This document shows positions 25,201 through 33,185 of a DNA stretch of 64,000 bases, piece after piece. The notes under the pieces are model-generated. The model was not told the DNA's origin, made no database searches, and saw nothing but the letters and a program-made list of their open reading frames with translations. The stretch covers positions 62,001 through 126,000 of the forward strand of contig UQSG01000002.1 of the NCBI GenBank assembly GCA_900543695.1, in the 5' to 3' direction. The stretch comes from an uncultured Clostridium sp. (lineage in GTDB: Bacteria; Bacillota; Clostridia; UBA1212; UBA1255). A program made the translations under genes and the position numbers. Every line of letters begins with the position of its first letter. Position 1 is the first letter of the stretch.

Positions 25201-25520
25201 GCGGGGTAATGCAGTATTTTAAAGAAGGCGATACCAGTCTCTACCAGGGACTGCATCTGCTTGCCGGCGCTCATAAATGCACATTTGAAGTCATGACAGG
25301 AGCGACAGGAGCTTATCTGTTCGTTCAGAACATCCGCACCGGGGAAATTCTTGCAGAGCGTCATATTATTTCACCGGAAGCGTTTCAAAGCTTTGAACTC
25401 AAATTCATGTTATCAGAAGACTCTGATCTGTATTTGGGTGTCCGCCATCCTGCCGATATGACGTCGGAGGAAGATTTTACAGCGTTGCAGAAGGCAAGCA
25501 TGGAAAGCGTAGAACGATAA
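22215..25520 (+). CDS. Fusion: inactive alkyltransferase-like domain + beta-helix carbohydrate enzyme
   Basis: One continuous 1101-residue frame, with GGAGG 8 bases before the ATG. Residues about 1-150 match the O6-alkylguanine alkyltransferase fold (GTDFQNGVWEEIAKIPYGET, then AVSEAAAANRL), but the active site PCHRV reads IPVHRI, so the acceptor cysteine is Val125 and DNA repair by methyl transfer is not possible. Residues about 170-590 look like beta-sandwich material. Residues about 594-970 are a right-handed beta-helix of pectate-lyase/GH28 type, beginning APYGAKGDACTDDTDAIQSA and including SNDDGVVLSG. The C-terminal 130 residues look like a small carbohydrate-binding-type domain. No signal peptide is visible, so the enzyme seems cytoplasmic. 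I know of no characterised protein with this arrangement. Domain calls rest on visual motif recognition. Confidence 0.75.
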   Translation: MNRFKEYLTVPFGVVEAEADEEAVLSIRLLRKGEAPEEGCESNLYTGLCLQQLKEFFAGDRKAFSFPYRLTGTDFQNGVWEEIAKIPYGETISCKELAERAGSSQNIAAVSEAAAANRLLFCIPVHRISDSALLPGFDGNLMAELQELEKKPTIFTKYNYYEEQLRRGMGRSNKITGRFLYDVGEALFELEEELVLNAGKTYTFPVSFDLSGCSGFALEGICDLEPIPDDPAFQTGAYTAEGSVFSGASDARAIVTLRRDSDRFTTTASLSPGTNMLYFDINEMCFSRVSELSVSVTAPLRSLKLFKLNVLDNYFRYRGQEHFYTSSGGMLSEESYTLRCKLSGACELESPVFPDTSKSVYNMRMPRRNTVFIVLKNLSTAARLRLYYRTTLHPEYCEENSVEAELIRSPEFKAYYFNLSATPGCEGRLLQFKLSLSGSGDLILREYSFEEEKPFLENAGEIRSCIAQDEEITIKGCISKRYAEAGSVISVYATTMREESSRPEGKECVASVPLRHAASEGQECAAEEQIPFTVEHIPLRSGPITRLPYQFAAYLTANGRTIPLGERFYIENYMDFDSNPYQFLLPSYQVCATDAPYGAKGDACTDDTDAIQSAIDTVWKQGGGTVILPGTEEEENEQTKFYGRRYRITNLLLRSRVELHFEKGAVLWQSPVYRDYKYAPVYGHDMAVPNVNWTHCLHVANLPTIQCANSEYVKITGFGKIRSVDTGAEEGVQMPGYSTGCPDRIHQIPIGFYETKRIELRDFELVRTNNYHIGLYGCAYVYAANLKLHEVRCVSGDGFGLSKGSHHVALNRNFLQSNDDGVVLSGCYFDPRGLVWWKSRLGKHGGTRHVRIAHSYLNSGGGKALAFITWGTSDPNYEYQEISDITAYDNYLISTNPVGAWPDNPYNGKAPFDNSETDDYSPVKSVRIFNNKYEGNCTIAPIRATDFLSDCGICSADDFQNRDFCISRQPNLSNWSYKKNKKRDSVSVRRIGGKICGVMQYFKEGDTSLYQGLHLLAGAHKCTFEVMTGATGAYLFVQNIRTGEILAERHIISPEAFQSFELKFMLSEDSDLYLGVRHPADMTSEEDFTALQKASMESVER

Positions 25521-25521
25521 A

Positions 25522-25938
25522 TCAATGGAAAGTACGTACTACAAGCGCGGCCAGGAAGCCCAAAAATGCATTAAGCAGATAGAAAACCAGCCATAAAAGC
25601 GCCCAAAAGGAAAAATCCGCAAAAATAAGATGCATCAGCAGACAAACTGCGGCATTGCAGGCAGCGTTGATAACTAATTCTTTATGAAGCAGGAATGAGA
25701 TAAACGCACCTGCAAACGCCGCAACCGGTATAAACAAAAATTTAGTATAGATTTCACGAGAATCAGGAGAAGAAATCAGTAAATAGGAAAGCGCAACCAT
25801 TACCGCTGACATGACGAGATTCACAATCGCCGCGGTAGCCATGATATGAAGACGAGTGTCTCCCGCGGAATATGATGTTTTCTTTGTCGGCCTGCGCCTG
25901 CCATCATATTGATTATGATTGCCATATATCGAACTCAT
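25522..25938 (-). CDS. Small four-helix membrane protein of unknown function
   Basis: A 138-residue protein with a hydrophilic, Arg/Lys/Tyr-rich N-terminus (about 1-30) and four membrane helices filling the rest. I chose ATG 25936-25938 because AAGGA lies 10 bases upstream; a longer TTG reading starts inside that site. It follows sepF on the same strand after 62 bases and converges tail-to-tail with the fusion gene. I do not recognise a family. Confidence 0.65.
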   Translation of the reverse strand: MSSIYGNHNQYDGRRRPTKKTSYSAGDTRLHIMATAAIVNLVMSAVMVALSYLLISSPDSREIYTKFLFIPVAAFAGAFISFLLHKELVINAACNAAVCLLMHLIFADFSFWALLWLVFYLLNAFLGFLAALVVRTFH

Positions 25939-26000
25939 AATGGTTGCGTCCTTCAATGCTGCGTTATATTATGTATGGAATATGCTGTAGGATGTAAAGT

Positions 26001-26585
26001 TCAAAATGCGTAGGAAGAGGCCTCGTCTTCGTCCTCCGCCTCAGAGAAAATATCCACATCGCAGGGCGCGATCACATAAATCAGTTCAGACACGCGCTGG
26101 ATATTGCAGTCCAAAGCGAAGCAGCAACCGGAAACAAAATCGAAAATACGTCTTCTGTCGGCTACGTTCCGTACGAACTCCAAATTGAGTACAACCGTCA
26201 TGTGTCCTCTGAGATGCGAGCACACACCCTGGCAGTCATCAAACTCCGCCGGTTTAGATAGCACGACACGCAAATTAGATGTCGCTCCCATGCTGAGCAC
26301 GCGGCTCCGTTCCGAGGAACCGCTCGAAGTGCCGCCGCGAGAAGCGCCGGACACTCTTGCGCCTTCGGCTCTCGAGCTCACATTGGACGAAGAAGTACCG
26401 GACGCATTTCTTGCAGAATAACGCGCAGAAGACACAAATGCGTCTTCCTCCTCTTCCGCCGCCGTATCTTCTGTTTCATCATAGTCGGAATAATCAAAAT
26501 CGTCTTCAGCGGAATCGTCATATGCGACAGATTCATTTCCGCCGAACCCTAAAAGATCTTTGAAACGTCTCTTGAAATCAGCCAT
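26001..26585 (-). CDS. sepF: Cell-division protein SepF
   Basis: The 194-residue protein starts at ATG 26583-26585 with AGGAGG nine bases upstream; a longer frame overlaps yggS and is not needed. It begins with a membrane-binding amphipathic helix (MADFKRRFKDLLGF), then an acidic and Ser/Gly-rich linker (about 25-100), then the SepF/DUF552 domain (about 105-185; KPAEFDDCQGVCSHLRG, then RRRIFDFVSGCCFALD). SepF links FtsZ to the membrane during septation. The unusually long low-complexity linker is notable. Confidence 0.93.
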   Translation of the reverse strand: MADFKRRFKDLLGFGGNESVAYDDSAEDDFDYSDYDETEDTAAEEEEDAFVSSARYSARNASGTSSSNVSSRAEGARVSGASRGGTSSGSSERSRVLSMGATSNLRVVLSKPAEFDDCQGVCSHLRGHMTVVLNLEFVRNVADRRRIFDFVSGCCFALDCNIQRVSELIYVIAPCDVDIFSEAEDEDEASSYAF

Positions 26586-26652
26586 TATTAACTTCCTCCT
26601 CATTTGCATATCAAAAATTCTTTTGTAAAAATCCGCTTTCCGCAGAAACCGG

Positions 26653-27342
26653 TCAGTGGAATATGCCCGTGCCAATGCGAATCATATTAGATCCTTCTTC
26701 TATTGCATAAGAAAAATCATGCGTCATCCCCATTGACAGAAAAGACATGTCTACATTATGCGCCTTTTGAGAACCTATGTCAATATACTTTCGATACAGG
26801 GAGGAAAAAATTTTGCGTAATTCCGGCTCGTCCGCATCGAGCGGAGCCATGGTCATAAGCCCTTTCAGACAAACGTTGTCAAGTTCGGCAAAATGTTCCA
26901 CCATTCTGTCCACATCGGCAAGCGCAACGCCGTGCTTGCTTGCTTCTCCCGAAACATTTACCTGAAGCAGGCAGTCCATTTTGCGGCCGTGCTTTGCGGC
27001 ACATCTGTCAATTTCGTCGGCAAGATGCGCGCTGTCTACCGAATGAATCAAAGATACCTTATCAATAATGTATTTTACTTTATTCGTCTGAAGCGTCCCG
27101 ATCAAATGCCAGTCGGCCTGTTCCAAACCGTATGCTTCCACAGAGGAAAGCTTCTCCAGCAAATTTTGCACGCGGTTCTCTGCGAAAATTCGCTGGCCGG
27201 CGCCGTATGCTTCCGCCACCTCTGCAGCTCCGACCGTTTTGCTCACAGCCACCAGTGTGATATCCTCTCTGCGCCTGCCGCTTTTCGCTGCTGCCTCTGC
27301 GATTTTCTGTTCCAGCGCCTCCAGATTTTTCCGAATTGTCAT
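26653..27342 (-). CDS. YggS/PROSC-family PLP-binding protein
   Basis: The 229-residue protein keeps pyridoxal-phosphate levels balanced; it binds PLP but has no known catalysis. The cofactor lysine is in TLVAVSKTV (about residue 35), FAENRVQN follows, and SMGMTHDFSYAIEEGSNMIR with RIGTGIF forms the phosphate-binding C-terminus. AGGAGG lies five bases before the ATG. The yggS-sepF order is conserved in Firmicutes division clusters. Confidence 0.95.
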   Translation of the reverse strand: MTIRKNLEALEQKIAEAAAKSGRRREDITLVAVSKTVGAAEVAEAYGAGQRIFAENRVQNLLEKLSSVEAYGLEQADWHLIGTLQTNKVKYIIDKVSLIHSVDSAHLADEIDRCAAKHGRKMDCLLQVNVSGEASKHGVALADVDRMVEHFAELDNVCLKGLMTMAPLDADEPELRKIFSSLYRKYIDIGSQKAHNVDMSFLSMGMTHDFSYAIEEGSNMIRIGTGIFH

Positions 27343-27343
27343 G

Positions 27344-28999
27344 TCAGCCTCCTATAATCTGCCCTTCCGTAACCTTTTCATAATTTACGACGTATAAATC
27401 ATTAATACGGACGCTCGTAATCGCATCCTCCTCTTCCGAACCGAATCCGTTTGAATTGCTGATAATCGCATATTCGCCGTCTTCTGCCAAAACGTTCACA
27501 TATACATAAGAAACGTAATTGGAGCGGACGATAGCAATTCTTGCCGTTACTCCCGCTGAATCCCATTCCGCCAGCGCGCGTTTCGGAACCTTGATGCCCT
27601 CGCTGGAATCGACTACGACGTCGCAATTTACAACGCGTCCCGAAATCGTCCCGGCGATGCCTGCGGACGATTTCATAAGCAGATACGTCTTCTCTCCATA
27701 TTGAAGAAGCTCTTCTACCTCCGCAGGTACGGAAAACTCCCGTCCCGATGCTTTTACCGTCACCGCTTTCCCCTCCGAAAGTCCGGCGGAATCAATCCCC
27801 GTAATATCAGCCGCCAGATAATACGTCACGTCAGGCGTAACTCTTGCCACAATATCAGTTTCCACAACCTCCAAGCCTACGGTGTAACGCAGCTCTGCCG
27901 TGCCGAACGAGAGCGCCGTCTCAGAAAGCAGGTTTCCTGTCTCTCCTTTTTTGCTGAGATATTCTGAAATCGCCTGCGCCTTTCCGGAGGCGTTCTGCGA
28001 TTCGGAATCTGTGTAGAAAGAGACCACGCCCGCCTGCTGCGTGACAACCTCACGCATAGAATCGCCCAGGCGGGCAAGTGCCGCAGCACGCTCGTTTTTC
28101 AGCTGCGTAATATATTCATCCGCCGTCTCGGTATTCATCATGATATCGTTTTTCATCCGGAACAGATCTTCCAGCTCCTTGATCAGAGATGGGTACGCCT
28201 TCAGACCGGAGGCGGCGCTCGACAGCTCCGAGAGCTGGTACGTCAAATCTTTGATTTTTTCATTCAGGGACGCGGCCTCTGCCGACTGGGAAGTATTTAC
28301 ATAGGACGAAACGCTTTGCGCCGCCGTAATTTTATCCTCAATTTCCCGAAGCTCCTCCAAATCGCTTTCGTATTCCGGTTTTACAATGTAGGCAATCACA
28401 GCGCCTGCCGCGACGCGATCCCCCTCGTTTACCGCAGCGATAACTTTCCCGGAGAACCCCGCCGTTACCGCATACTCGTCGCGAATCATCGTAACGTCCG
28501 CGTTGAAAGAATTCTCAATGGTTCCAGTCGAGAGGAACGCTGTTTTGGGAGTATTCTCGTTTTCCTGCTTGTTATACAGGATCAGGACTACGGTACCCGC
28601 TACCAGGAGCAGAAAAAGGATGACTTTGACCGCCGTCAGGATATTCTTTTTCCGTTTCGGCGCGCGCTCCGAAATCCGGCGCTCATGGGGCGGCACCGTC
28701 CTGCCGCCAGCAGGTGCCGGAGGCGGTGTCTGCTTAGATTCGCTCCGCTTATATGGCCGTTCCTGCTGCGGCGCTTTACGCGGCGCAGCAGAAGGTAAAA
28801 CCGTCTTTTGCCGCGCGGGCCGACTGGCGGCATCCTTCGCTTTTCTGCTTTCTTCTGCAAACGTCTGCGGCTTCTGTCTTTCGATTCTGTATCCGTAGCT
28901 GTCGTACAGCTCGTCGGATTTTCCGTTCAGTTTAACCAGCGGCTTCGGCTTTTTGGTATTTTCCCGATCCGCGCCTTTTCTTTTGTCCTCGCCGGCCAT
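27344..28999 (-). CDS. HlyD-like membrane-fusion protein of the division cluster
   Basis: The 551-residue protein has a highly basic, Pro-rich cytoplasmic region (about 1-115), one membrane helix (about 120-142), a biotinyl-lipoyl-like strand set (SGKVIAAVNEGDRVAAGAVI), a coiled-coil stretch (about 205-300) and a beta-barrel C-terminus. This is the layout of HlyD-type adaptors, but no ABC exporter lies next to it. Such proteins often sit directly upstream of yggS-sepF in Clostridia, so a role at the septum or envelope is more likely than classical secretion. Start and stop of the ACT gene and this gene overlap by one base. Confidence 0.75.
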   Translation of the reverse strand: MAGEDKRKGADRENTKKPKPLVKLNGKSDELYDSYGYRIERQKPQTFAEESRKAKDAASRPARQKTVLPSAAPRKAPQQERPYKRSESKQTPPPAPAGGRTVPPHERRISERAPKRKKNILTAVKVILFLLLVAGTVVLILYNKQENENTPKTAFLSTGTIENSFNADVTMIRDEYAVTAGFSGKVIAAVNEGDRVAAGAVIAYIVKPEYESDLEELREIEDKITAAQSVSSYVNTSQSAEAASLNEKIKDLTYQLSELSSAASGLKAYPSLIKELEDLFRMKNDIMMNTETADEYITQLKNERAAALARLGDSMREVVTQQAGVVSFYTDSESQNASGKAQAISEYLSKKGETGNLLSETALSFGTAELRYTVGLEVVETDIVARVTPDVTYYLAADITGIDSAGLSEGKAVTVKASGREFSVPAEVEELLQYGEKTYLLMKSSAGIAGTISGRVVNCDVVVDSSEGIKVPKRALAEWDSAGVTARIAIVRSNYVSYVYVNVLAEDGEYAIISNSNGFGSEEEDAITSVRINDLYVVNYEKVTEGQIIGG

Positions 29000-29430
29000 T
29001 ACAGACTGTAAACCTCTTCGTCCTCAAGCACCATAACTCCGGCCCGCTTCAGCACCTCCGCTGCCGTCTCCGTATTTTCCACCCGGAAGATGACGAGCGC
29101 GCGGTTCTGCGTTTTGCCTACAAAGGCATAAATGTAATCGACGCCGATTCCGTTCTCCGTCAGCGCGCTCAGCGCCTCGGAAAGAGCTCCTGGAACGTCG
29201 TCTACCGCGATTGCAAGAACCGGGGAGCTGCTGACAGTAAAACCGTTTTCCCTGAGCACGTGTTCCGCCCGATCCGGATCGTTTACAATCAGACGTAAAA
29301 TTCCGAAATGCGTCGTATCCGCAATGGACAAAGCGCTGATATCTATATGATTTTCCCCCAGAACCTTGGTGACGTCTGCAAGCCGTCCGGCTTTATTCTC
29401 CAGGAAAACCGAAATCTGTTTTACACTCAT
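28999..29430 (-). CDS. Tandem ACT-domain protein
   Basis: A 143-residue protein made of two ACT domains (about 3-65 and 70-140), with ISVFLENKAGRLADVTKVL and VDDVPGALSEALSALTENGI as ligand-binding loops. It has no catalytic domain. ACT pairs of this type accompany phenylacetate-CoA ligase/indolepyruvate oxidoreductase clusters and are thought to sense an amino acid. I chose the ATG nine bases after AAGGGG; a GTG two codons earlier is too close to the site. Confidence 0.85.
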   Translation of the reverse strand: MSVKQISVFLENKAGRLADVTKVLGENHIDISALSIADTTHFGILRLIVNDPDRAEHVLRENGFTVSSSPVLAIAVDDVPGALSEALSALTENGIGVDYIYAFVGKTQNRALVIFRVENTETAAEVLKRAGVMVLEDEEVYSL

Positions 29431-29472
29431 GTTCACATGCCCCTTTCAGCTGTTTTCTTTTCAATGGATTTC

Positions 29473-29501
29473 AGTATACCACAAAACGAAACGGGCTTCA
29501 A
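29473..29501 (-). promoter_or_regulatory. Promoter of the ACT-hlyD-yggS-sepF unit
   Basis: On the minus strand TTGAAG (29496-29501) and an extended TGG-TATACT (-10 at 29473-29478) are 17 bases apart. It lies between paaK and the ACT gene, within a weak hairpin (ACGGG/CCCGT), so the division genes can be expressed independently of the aromatic cluster. Confidence 0.6.
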
Positions 29502-29516
29502 TGCGGAAACGTCCCG

Positions 29517-30821
29517 TCAGTGCAGGTTTCTCCGATCCTCGACACGCTTGGCCTTGCCCTCGCTCCGCGCGATGGTTTTCGGTTCTACAAGACGCACGCC
29601 GACGCTGATTCCCAGCACGCTGCCCAAGCGGGCTTTGATTTTTCCTTCCAGGCTCTCGATGTTTTTAACAGAATCGGAAAAATAAGCGTCCGTCATCTCC
29701 ACCTGTACGTCCATGGTGTCGTGATTTCCTTTTCGATCCACAATAATCATATAGTGCGGAGCCGTTTCTCCCATTTCAAGCAGCACGCTTTCGATCTGAG
29801 AGGGAAAAACGTTGACGCCGCGTACGATCAGCATATCGTCGGTTCTCCCGCAGAGCCTGCGCATCCTTGCGGTGGTTCTTCCGCAGGCGCACGGCTCCGT
29901 CATCAGCGCGGAAAGATCGCGCGTTCTGTAGCGGATAAGCGGAAAGCCCTCTTTCGTGAGCGTAGTGAATACGACCTCTCCCTGTTCCCCGTCCTTTACA
30001 TGCTCCCCCGTCTTCGGATCAATAATTTCAATTAAAAAGTGATCCTCCTGCACATGCATTCCACATTGCTCCAGGCATTCGCAGCTTACAGATGGTCCCA
30101 TGATTTCGCTGAGTCCGTAAATATCAAGCGCCTTGATGCCAAGCTTCGATTCGAGTTCCGCGCGCATTTCCTCAGTCCAGGGCTCTGCGCCAAACAAGCC
30201 TGCTTTCAGACTGATGTCTTCCTTGCTGCCGCCCGAAGCGTACAGCTCCTCTGCAAGATACAGCGCGTAGGATGGCGTGCAGCAGATGTAATCCGGTTTA
30301 AAGTCTTTTAGAATCGTAACCTGGCGCGCCGTATTCCCGGAAGAAACGGGAATGACCGCGCAGCCGATTTTTTCGGCGCCATAATGCGCGCCGAGTCCGC
30401 CTGTAAATAATCCGTAGCCGTACGCAACATGAACCACCGAGCTGCGCTCGGCGCCGGCGCCCGTCAGGCTTCTTGCCATGCATTCCGCCCAGATGTCGAG
30501 GTCCCGTGCCGTATACCCCACAACCGTCTGCTTTCCGGTCGTGCCGGAGGACGCATGAATTCGGTTGATTTCCGACATAGGAACAGCAAACATCCCAAAA
30601 GGATATGTATCCCGCAGGTCCTGCTTTACTGTAAACGGAAGCTTAACAATATCATCTGCGCTGCGGATGTCGCCCGGCTCCACGCCTGCGGCGATCATTT
30701 TTTCACGGTAATGCGGGACATTGTTATATACCCGGTCAACAAGCTTCTGCAAACGTCTCGACTGCAGAATTTTAATTTCTTCACGGGGCATGCATTCGAA
30801 ATGTTCATTCCAATATTTCAT
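29517..30821 (-). CDS. Phenylacetate-CoA ligase (second copy)
   Basis: A 434-residue adenylate-forming enzyme that activates aryl acetates to CoA thioesters with ATP. The ATP loop is HASSGTTGKQTVVGYT (about residues 89-104); YGLSEIMGPSVSCEC and RTRDLSAL are further signature blocks, and PSQIESVLLEMGE lies in the C-terminal lid. Its start overlaps the iorB stop in an ATGA junction. Together with iorAB it would trap or generate CoA esters of phenylacetate, hydroxyphenylacetate or indoleacetate. It is the same length as the copy at 33.2-34.5 kb but clearly diverged. Confidence 0.92.
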   Translation of the reverse strand: MKYWNEHFECMPREEIKILQSRRLQKLVDRVYNNVPHYREKMIAAGVEPGDIRSADDIVKLPFTVKQDLRDTYPFGMFAVPMSEINRIHASSGTTGKQTVVGYTARDLDIWAECMARSLTGAGAERSSVVHVAYGYGLFTGGLGAHYGAEKIGCAVIPVSSGNTARQVTILKDFKPDYICCTPSYALYLAEELYASGGSKEDISLKAGLFGAEPWTEEMRAELESKLGIKALDIYGLSEIMGPSVSCECLEQCGMHVQEDHFLIEIIDPKTGEHVKDGEQGEVVFTTLTKEGFPLIRYRTRDLSALMTEPCACGRTTARMRRLCGRTDDMLIVRGVNVFPSQIESVLLEMGETAPHYMIIVDRKGNHDTMDVQVEMTDAYFSDSVKNIESLEGKIKARLGSVLGISVGVRLVEPKTIARSEGKAKRVEDRRNLH

Positions 30822-31402
30822 ACGCTCAATCCTTTCTGAAATGCTTTTTCATTGATTTCATACAGCTTTGCAGGGATCACGCTTTTCAGACTTTCGTACC
30901 ATACTGACTGGGGGATTTCCGTCAATTTGGAAGCAAGCACGCCAAGCAGGACAACATTGACGGCTTTTGCGCTCCCGCATTCCTCCGCAATCCCAAGCGC
31001 GTCCACCGCGATCGTCGTAATCTCCGATTTCTGCAGGAGCTCGATCAGATGCTCCGGATATTTTTCCGCGCCGGATACGACCGGCATAGGATTGATTTTT
31101 TGAATATTTGTAATGACGGTTCCGCCCTTTTTGAGGAACGGAAGCCATCTCATGGCCTCAAGCTGTTCAAAGGCGAGGATGACGTCCGCCTCTCCCTCGT
31201 CAATAATCGGCGAGGCGATGCATTTTCCGATTTTCACGCAGGTCACTACGCTTCCCCCCCTTTGTGACATCCCATGAACCTCGGAGACCTTTACGTCCTT
31301 TCCGCACAGCGCGGCCGCGGCTCCCAGGAATTTCGAAGCCAGAAGCGTCCCCTGTCCTCCTACTCCAACGATCAGGATATTTAAGCCGTCCAGATTTTTC
31401 AT
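30818..31402 (-). CDS. iorB: Indolepyruvate:ferredoxin oxidoreductase subunit beta
   Basis: The 194-residue gamma-type domain (GVGGQGTLLASKFLGAAA at residues about 12-29) matches IorB. With IorA it oxidises arylpyruvates, the transamination products of aromatic amino acids, to aryl-acetyl-CoA with reduction of ferredoxin. The block EVHGMSQRGGSV (about 40-51) is typical. It follows iorA after three bases. Confidence 0.94.
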   Translation of the reverse strand: MKNLDGLNILIVGVGGQGTLLASKFLGAAAALCGKDVKVSEVHGMSQRGGSVVTCVKIGKCIASPIIDEGEADVILAFEQLEAMRWLPFLKKGGTVITNIQKINPMPVVSGAEKYPEHLIELLQKSEITTIAVDALGIAEECGSAKAVNVVLLGVLASKLTEIPQSVWYESLKSVIPAKLYEINEKAFQKGLSV

Positions 31403-31405
31403 ATT

Positions 31406-33154
31406 TCACTCGTCCTTTCCGATCGCGCCGAACGCGCACATCTGTTCACAGAGGCGGCATCCAAGACATATGGATCTGTCGATTTTATACGCACCATTCT
31501 CCGTAAAAATCGCAGGGCAGCCCAGACGCATGCAGGAGCCGCATTTTCTGCAGCGGTCCTCGTCGATGCGAACAGGTGCTCCATATTTTACCGTTTTCAG
31601 AAGCGCGCAGGGGCGCTGCGCTATAATCACCGATGGTTCGTCGGCTTCCAGCTCCTCCCTCACCGCTGCTTTGAATTTTTTCATATCAAACGGGTCTTCG
31701 ACGCGGATTCTTCTGACGCCTACCGCCTCTGCAAGCTTTACGAGATTTACAGCAGGAGCCGGTTCTCCCTTGATCGTAAAGCCCGTTGTAGGATTCTGCT
31801 GATGGCCCGTCATTCCCGTGATAGAATTGTCTAGTATGATTACGGTGGAGGCTCCTTTGTTATAAACGATATCGATCAGTCCCGTAATTCCGGAATGGAT
31901 AAATGTGGAGTCTCCGATTACGGCGACGGTCGGCAGCTTTTCTCCCGACTGCAGGCCGGCCTTGTCCATCCCGTGCGCCATGCTTACAGACGCGCCCATG
32001 CATACGCAGGTGTCTACCGCTTCATACGGCTTCATGGCGCCGAGGGTGTAGCAGCCAATGTCCCCCGATACGCGTACCTTCATATTGGAAAGTACGTAAA
32101 ATACGCCGCGGTGCGGACAGCCCGGGCAAAGCACCGGCGGTCTGGCCGGCGTATCTACCGGTTCGGCAGGCTCCGCCGCAGGGAGCGACTCTCCGAGGTA
32201 CCTTTTCCGAATAATCGTGGTGTTCAGTTCGCCCTGATTGGTAAAATACTTTTTCCCTTCTGCCTTGCGGATTCCCATTTGGAGAAGGTGATTTTCAATA
32301 AAAGGCTCCAGCTCCTCGATTACAAGCAGGCGGTCGACGCGGTCGGCAAATTCGGCGATCAGACGATCCGGCAGAGGATAGACCATCCCGAGCTTAAGAA
32401 TGGATGCATTGGGGAAAACCTCTCTTGCATATTGATAGCTGATTCCGGACGTGACAATTCCTAACGACAAATCCCTGTATTCGGCTCTGTTTATGCCCTC
32501 TGCGCCCGCTCCGGAAAAAGCGCGCAGCTTTTCCATCCTGTCTTCCAGGACGATGTGGCGTTTCTTTGCCATTCCCGGCATCATGACGTATTTCATAACG
32601 TCCTTTCGATACGGCTTTTTCTCCGGCGCCGTCCGTTCCTCCTGCTCCGTCAGGCTGCGTGCATGCGCGATCCGCGTTGTCAGTCTGAGAATTACAGGAG
32701 TGTCAAACGCCTCGCTCAGCGCGAATGCGCGCTTTGTATATTCTCTGCATTCTTCGCTGTCCGATGGCTCCAGCATCGGGACATGCGCGGATAACGCATA
32801 AAATCTGGAGTCCTGCTCATTCTGAGAGCTATGCATCCCCGGATCGTCTGCCACGACGATCACCAGCCCCGCGTTGACGCCTGTATAGGCCGCTGTAAAC
32901 AGCGGATCGGCTGCGACGTTCAGGCCGACGTGCTTCATGCAGCACATCGCCCTCGTACCCGCTACAGACGCTCCAATTGCCACCTCCATGGCAACCTTTT
33001 CATTCGGCGCCCATTCACTGAAAACATCCTCATATTTCGCAATATTTTCCGTAATTTCCGTACTGGGCGTACCAGGATAAGAAGAAACGACGCCGACGCC
33101 GGCCTCCCACGCTCCGCGCGCGACAGCTTCGTTTCCCAAAAGCAGCTTCTTCAT
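31406..33154 (-). CDS. iorA: Indolepyruvate:ferredoxin oxidoreductase subunit alpha
   Basis: The 582-residue subunit combines a pyrimidine-binding domain (LLGNEAVARGAWEAGVGVVS at the start), a ThDP-binding domain (GDSTFIHSGITGLIDIVYNK followed by LDNSITGMTGHQ) and two C-terminal [4Fe-4S] clusters (CRKCGSCMRLGCP and CLGCRLCEQMC). GGAGG lies seven bases before the ATG. Placed between two paaK genes and beside a symporter, it is the core of an amino-acid-fermenting module. Confidence 0.96.
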   Translation of the reverse strand: MKKLLLGNEAVARGAWEAGVGVVSSYPGTPSTEITENIAKYEDVFSEWAPNEKVAMEVAIGASVAGTRAMCCMKHVGLNVAADPLFTAAYTGVNAGLVIVVADDPGMHSSQNEQDSRFYALSAHVPMLEPSDSEECREYTKRAFALSEAFDTPVILRLTTRIAHARSLTEQEERTAPEKKPYRKDVMKYVMMPGMAKKRHIVLEDRMEKLRAFSGAGAEGINRAEYRDLSLGIVTSGISYQYAREVFPNASILKLGMVYPLPDRLIAEFADRVDRLLVIEELEPFIENHLLQMGIRKAEGKKYFTNQGELNTTIIRKRYLGESLPAAEPAEPVDTPARPPVLCPGCPHRGVFYVLSNMKVRVSGDIGCYTLGAMKPYEAVDTCVCMGASVSMAHGMDKAGLQSGEKLPTVAVIGDSTFIHSGITGLIDIVYNKGASTVIILDNSITGMTGHQQNPTTGFTIKGEPAPAVNLVKLAEAVGVRRIRVEDPFDMKKFKAAVREELEADEPSVIIAQRPCALLKTVKYGAPVRIDEDRCRKCGSCMRLGCPAIFTENGAYKIDRSICLGCRLCEQMCAFGAIGKDE

Positions 33155-33185
33155 TCTATAACCTCCATTAACCTAATGTGTGTAT

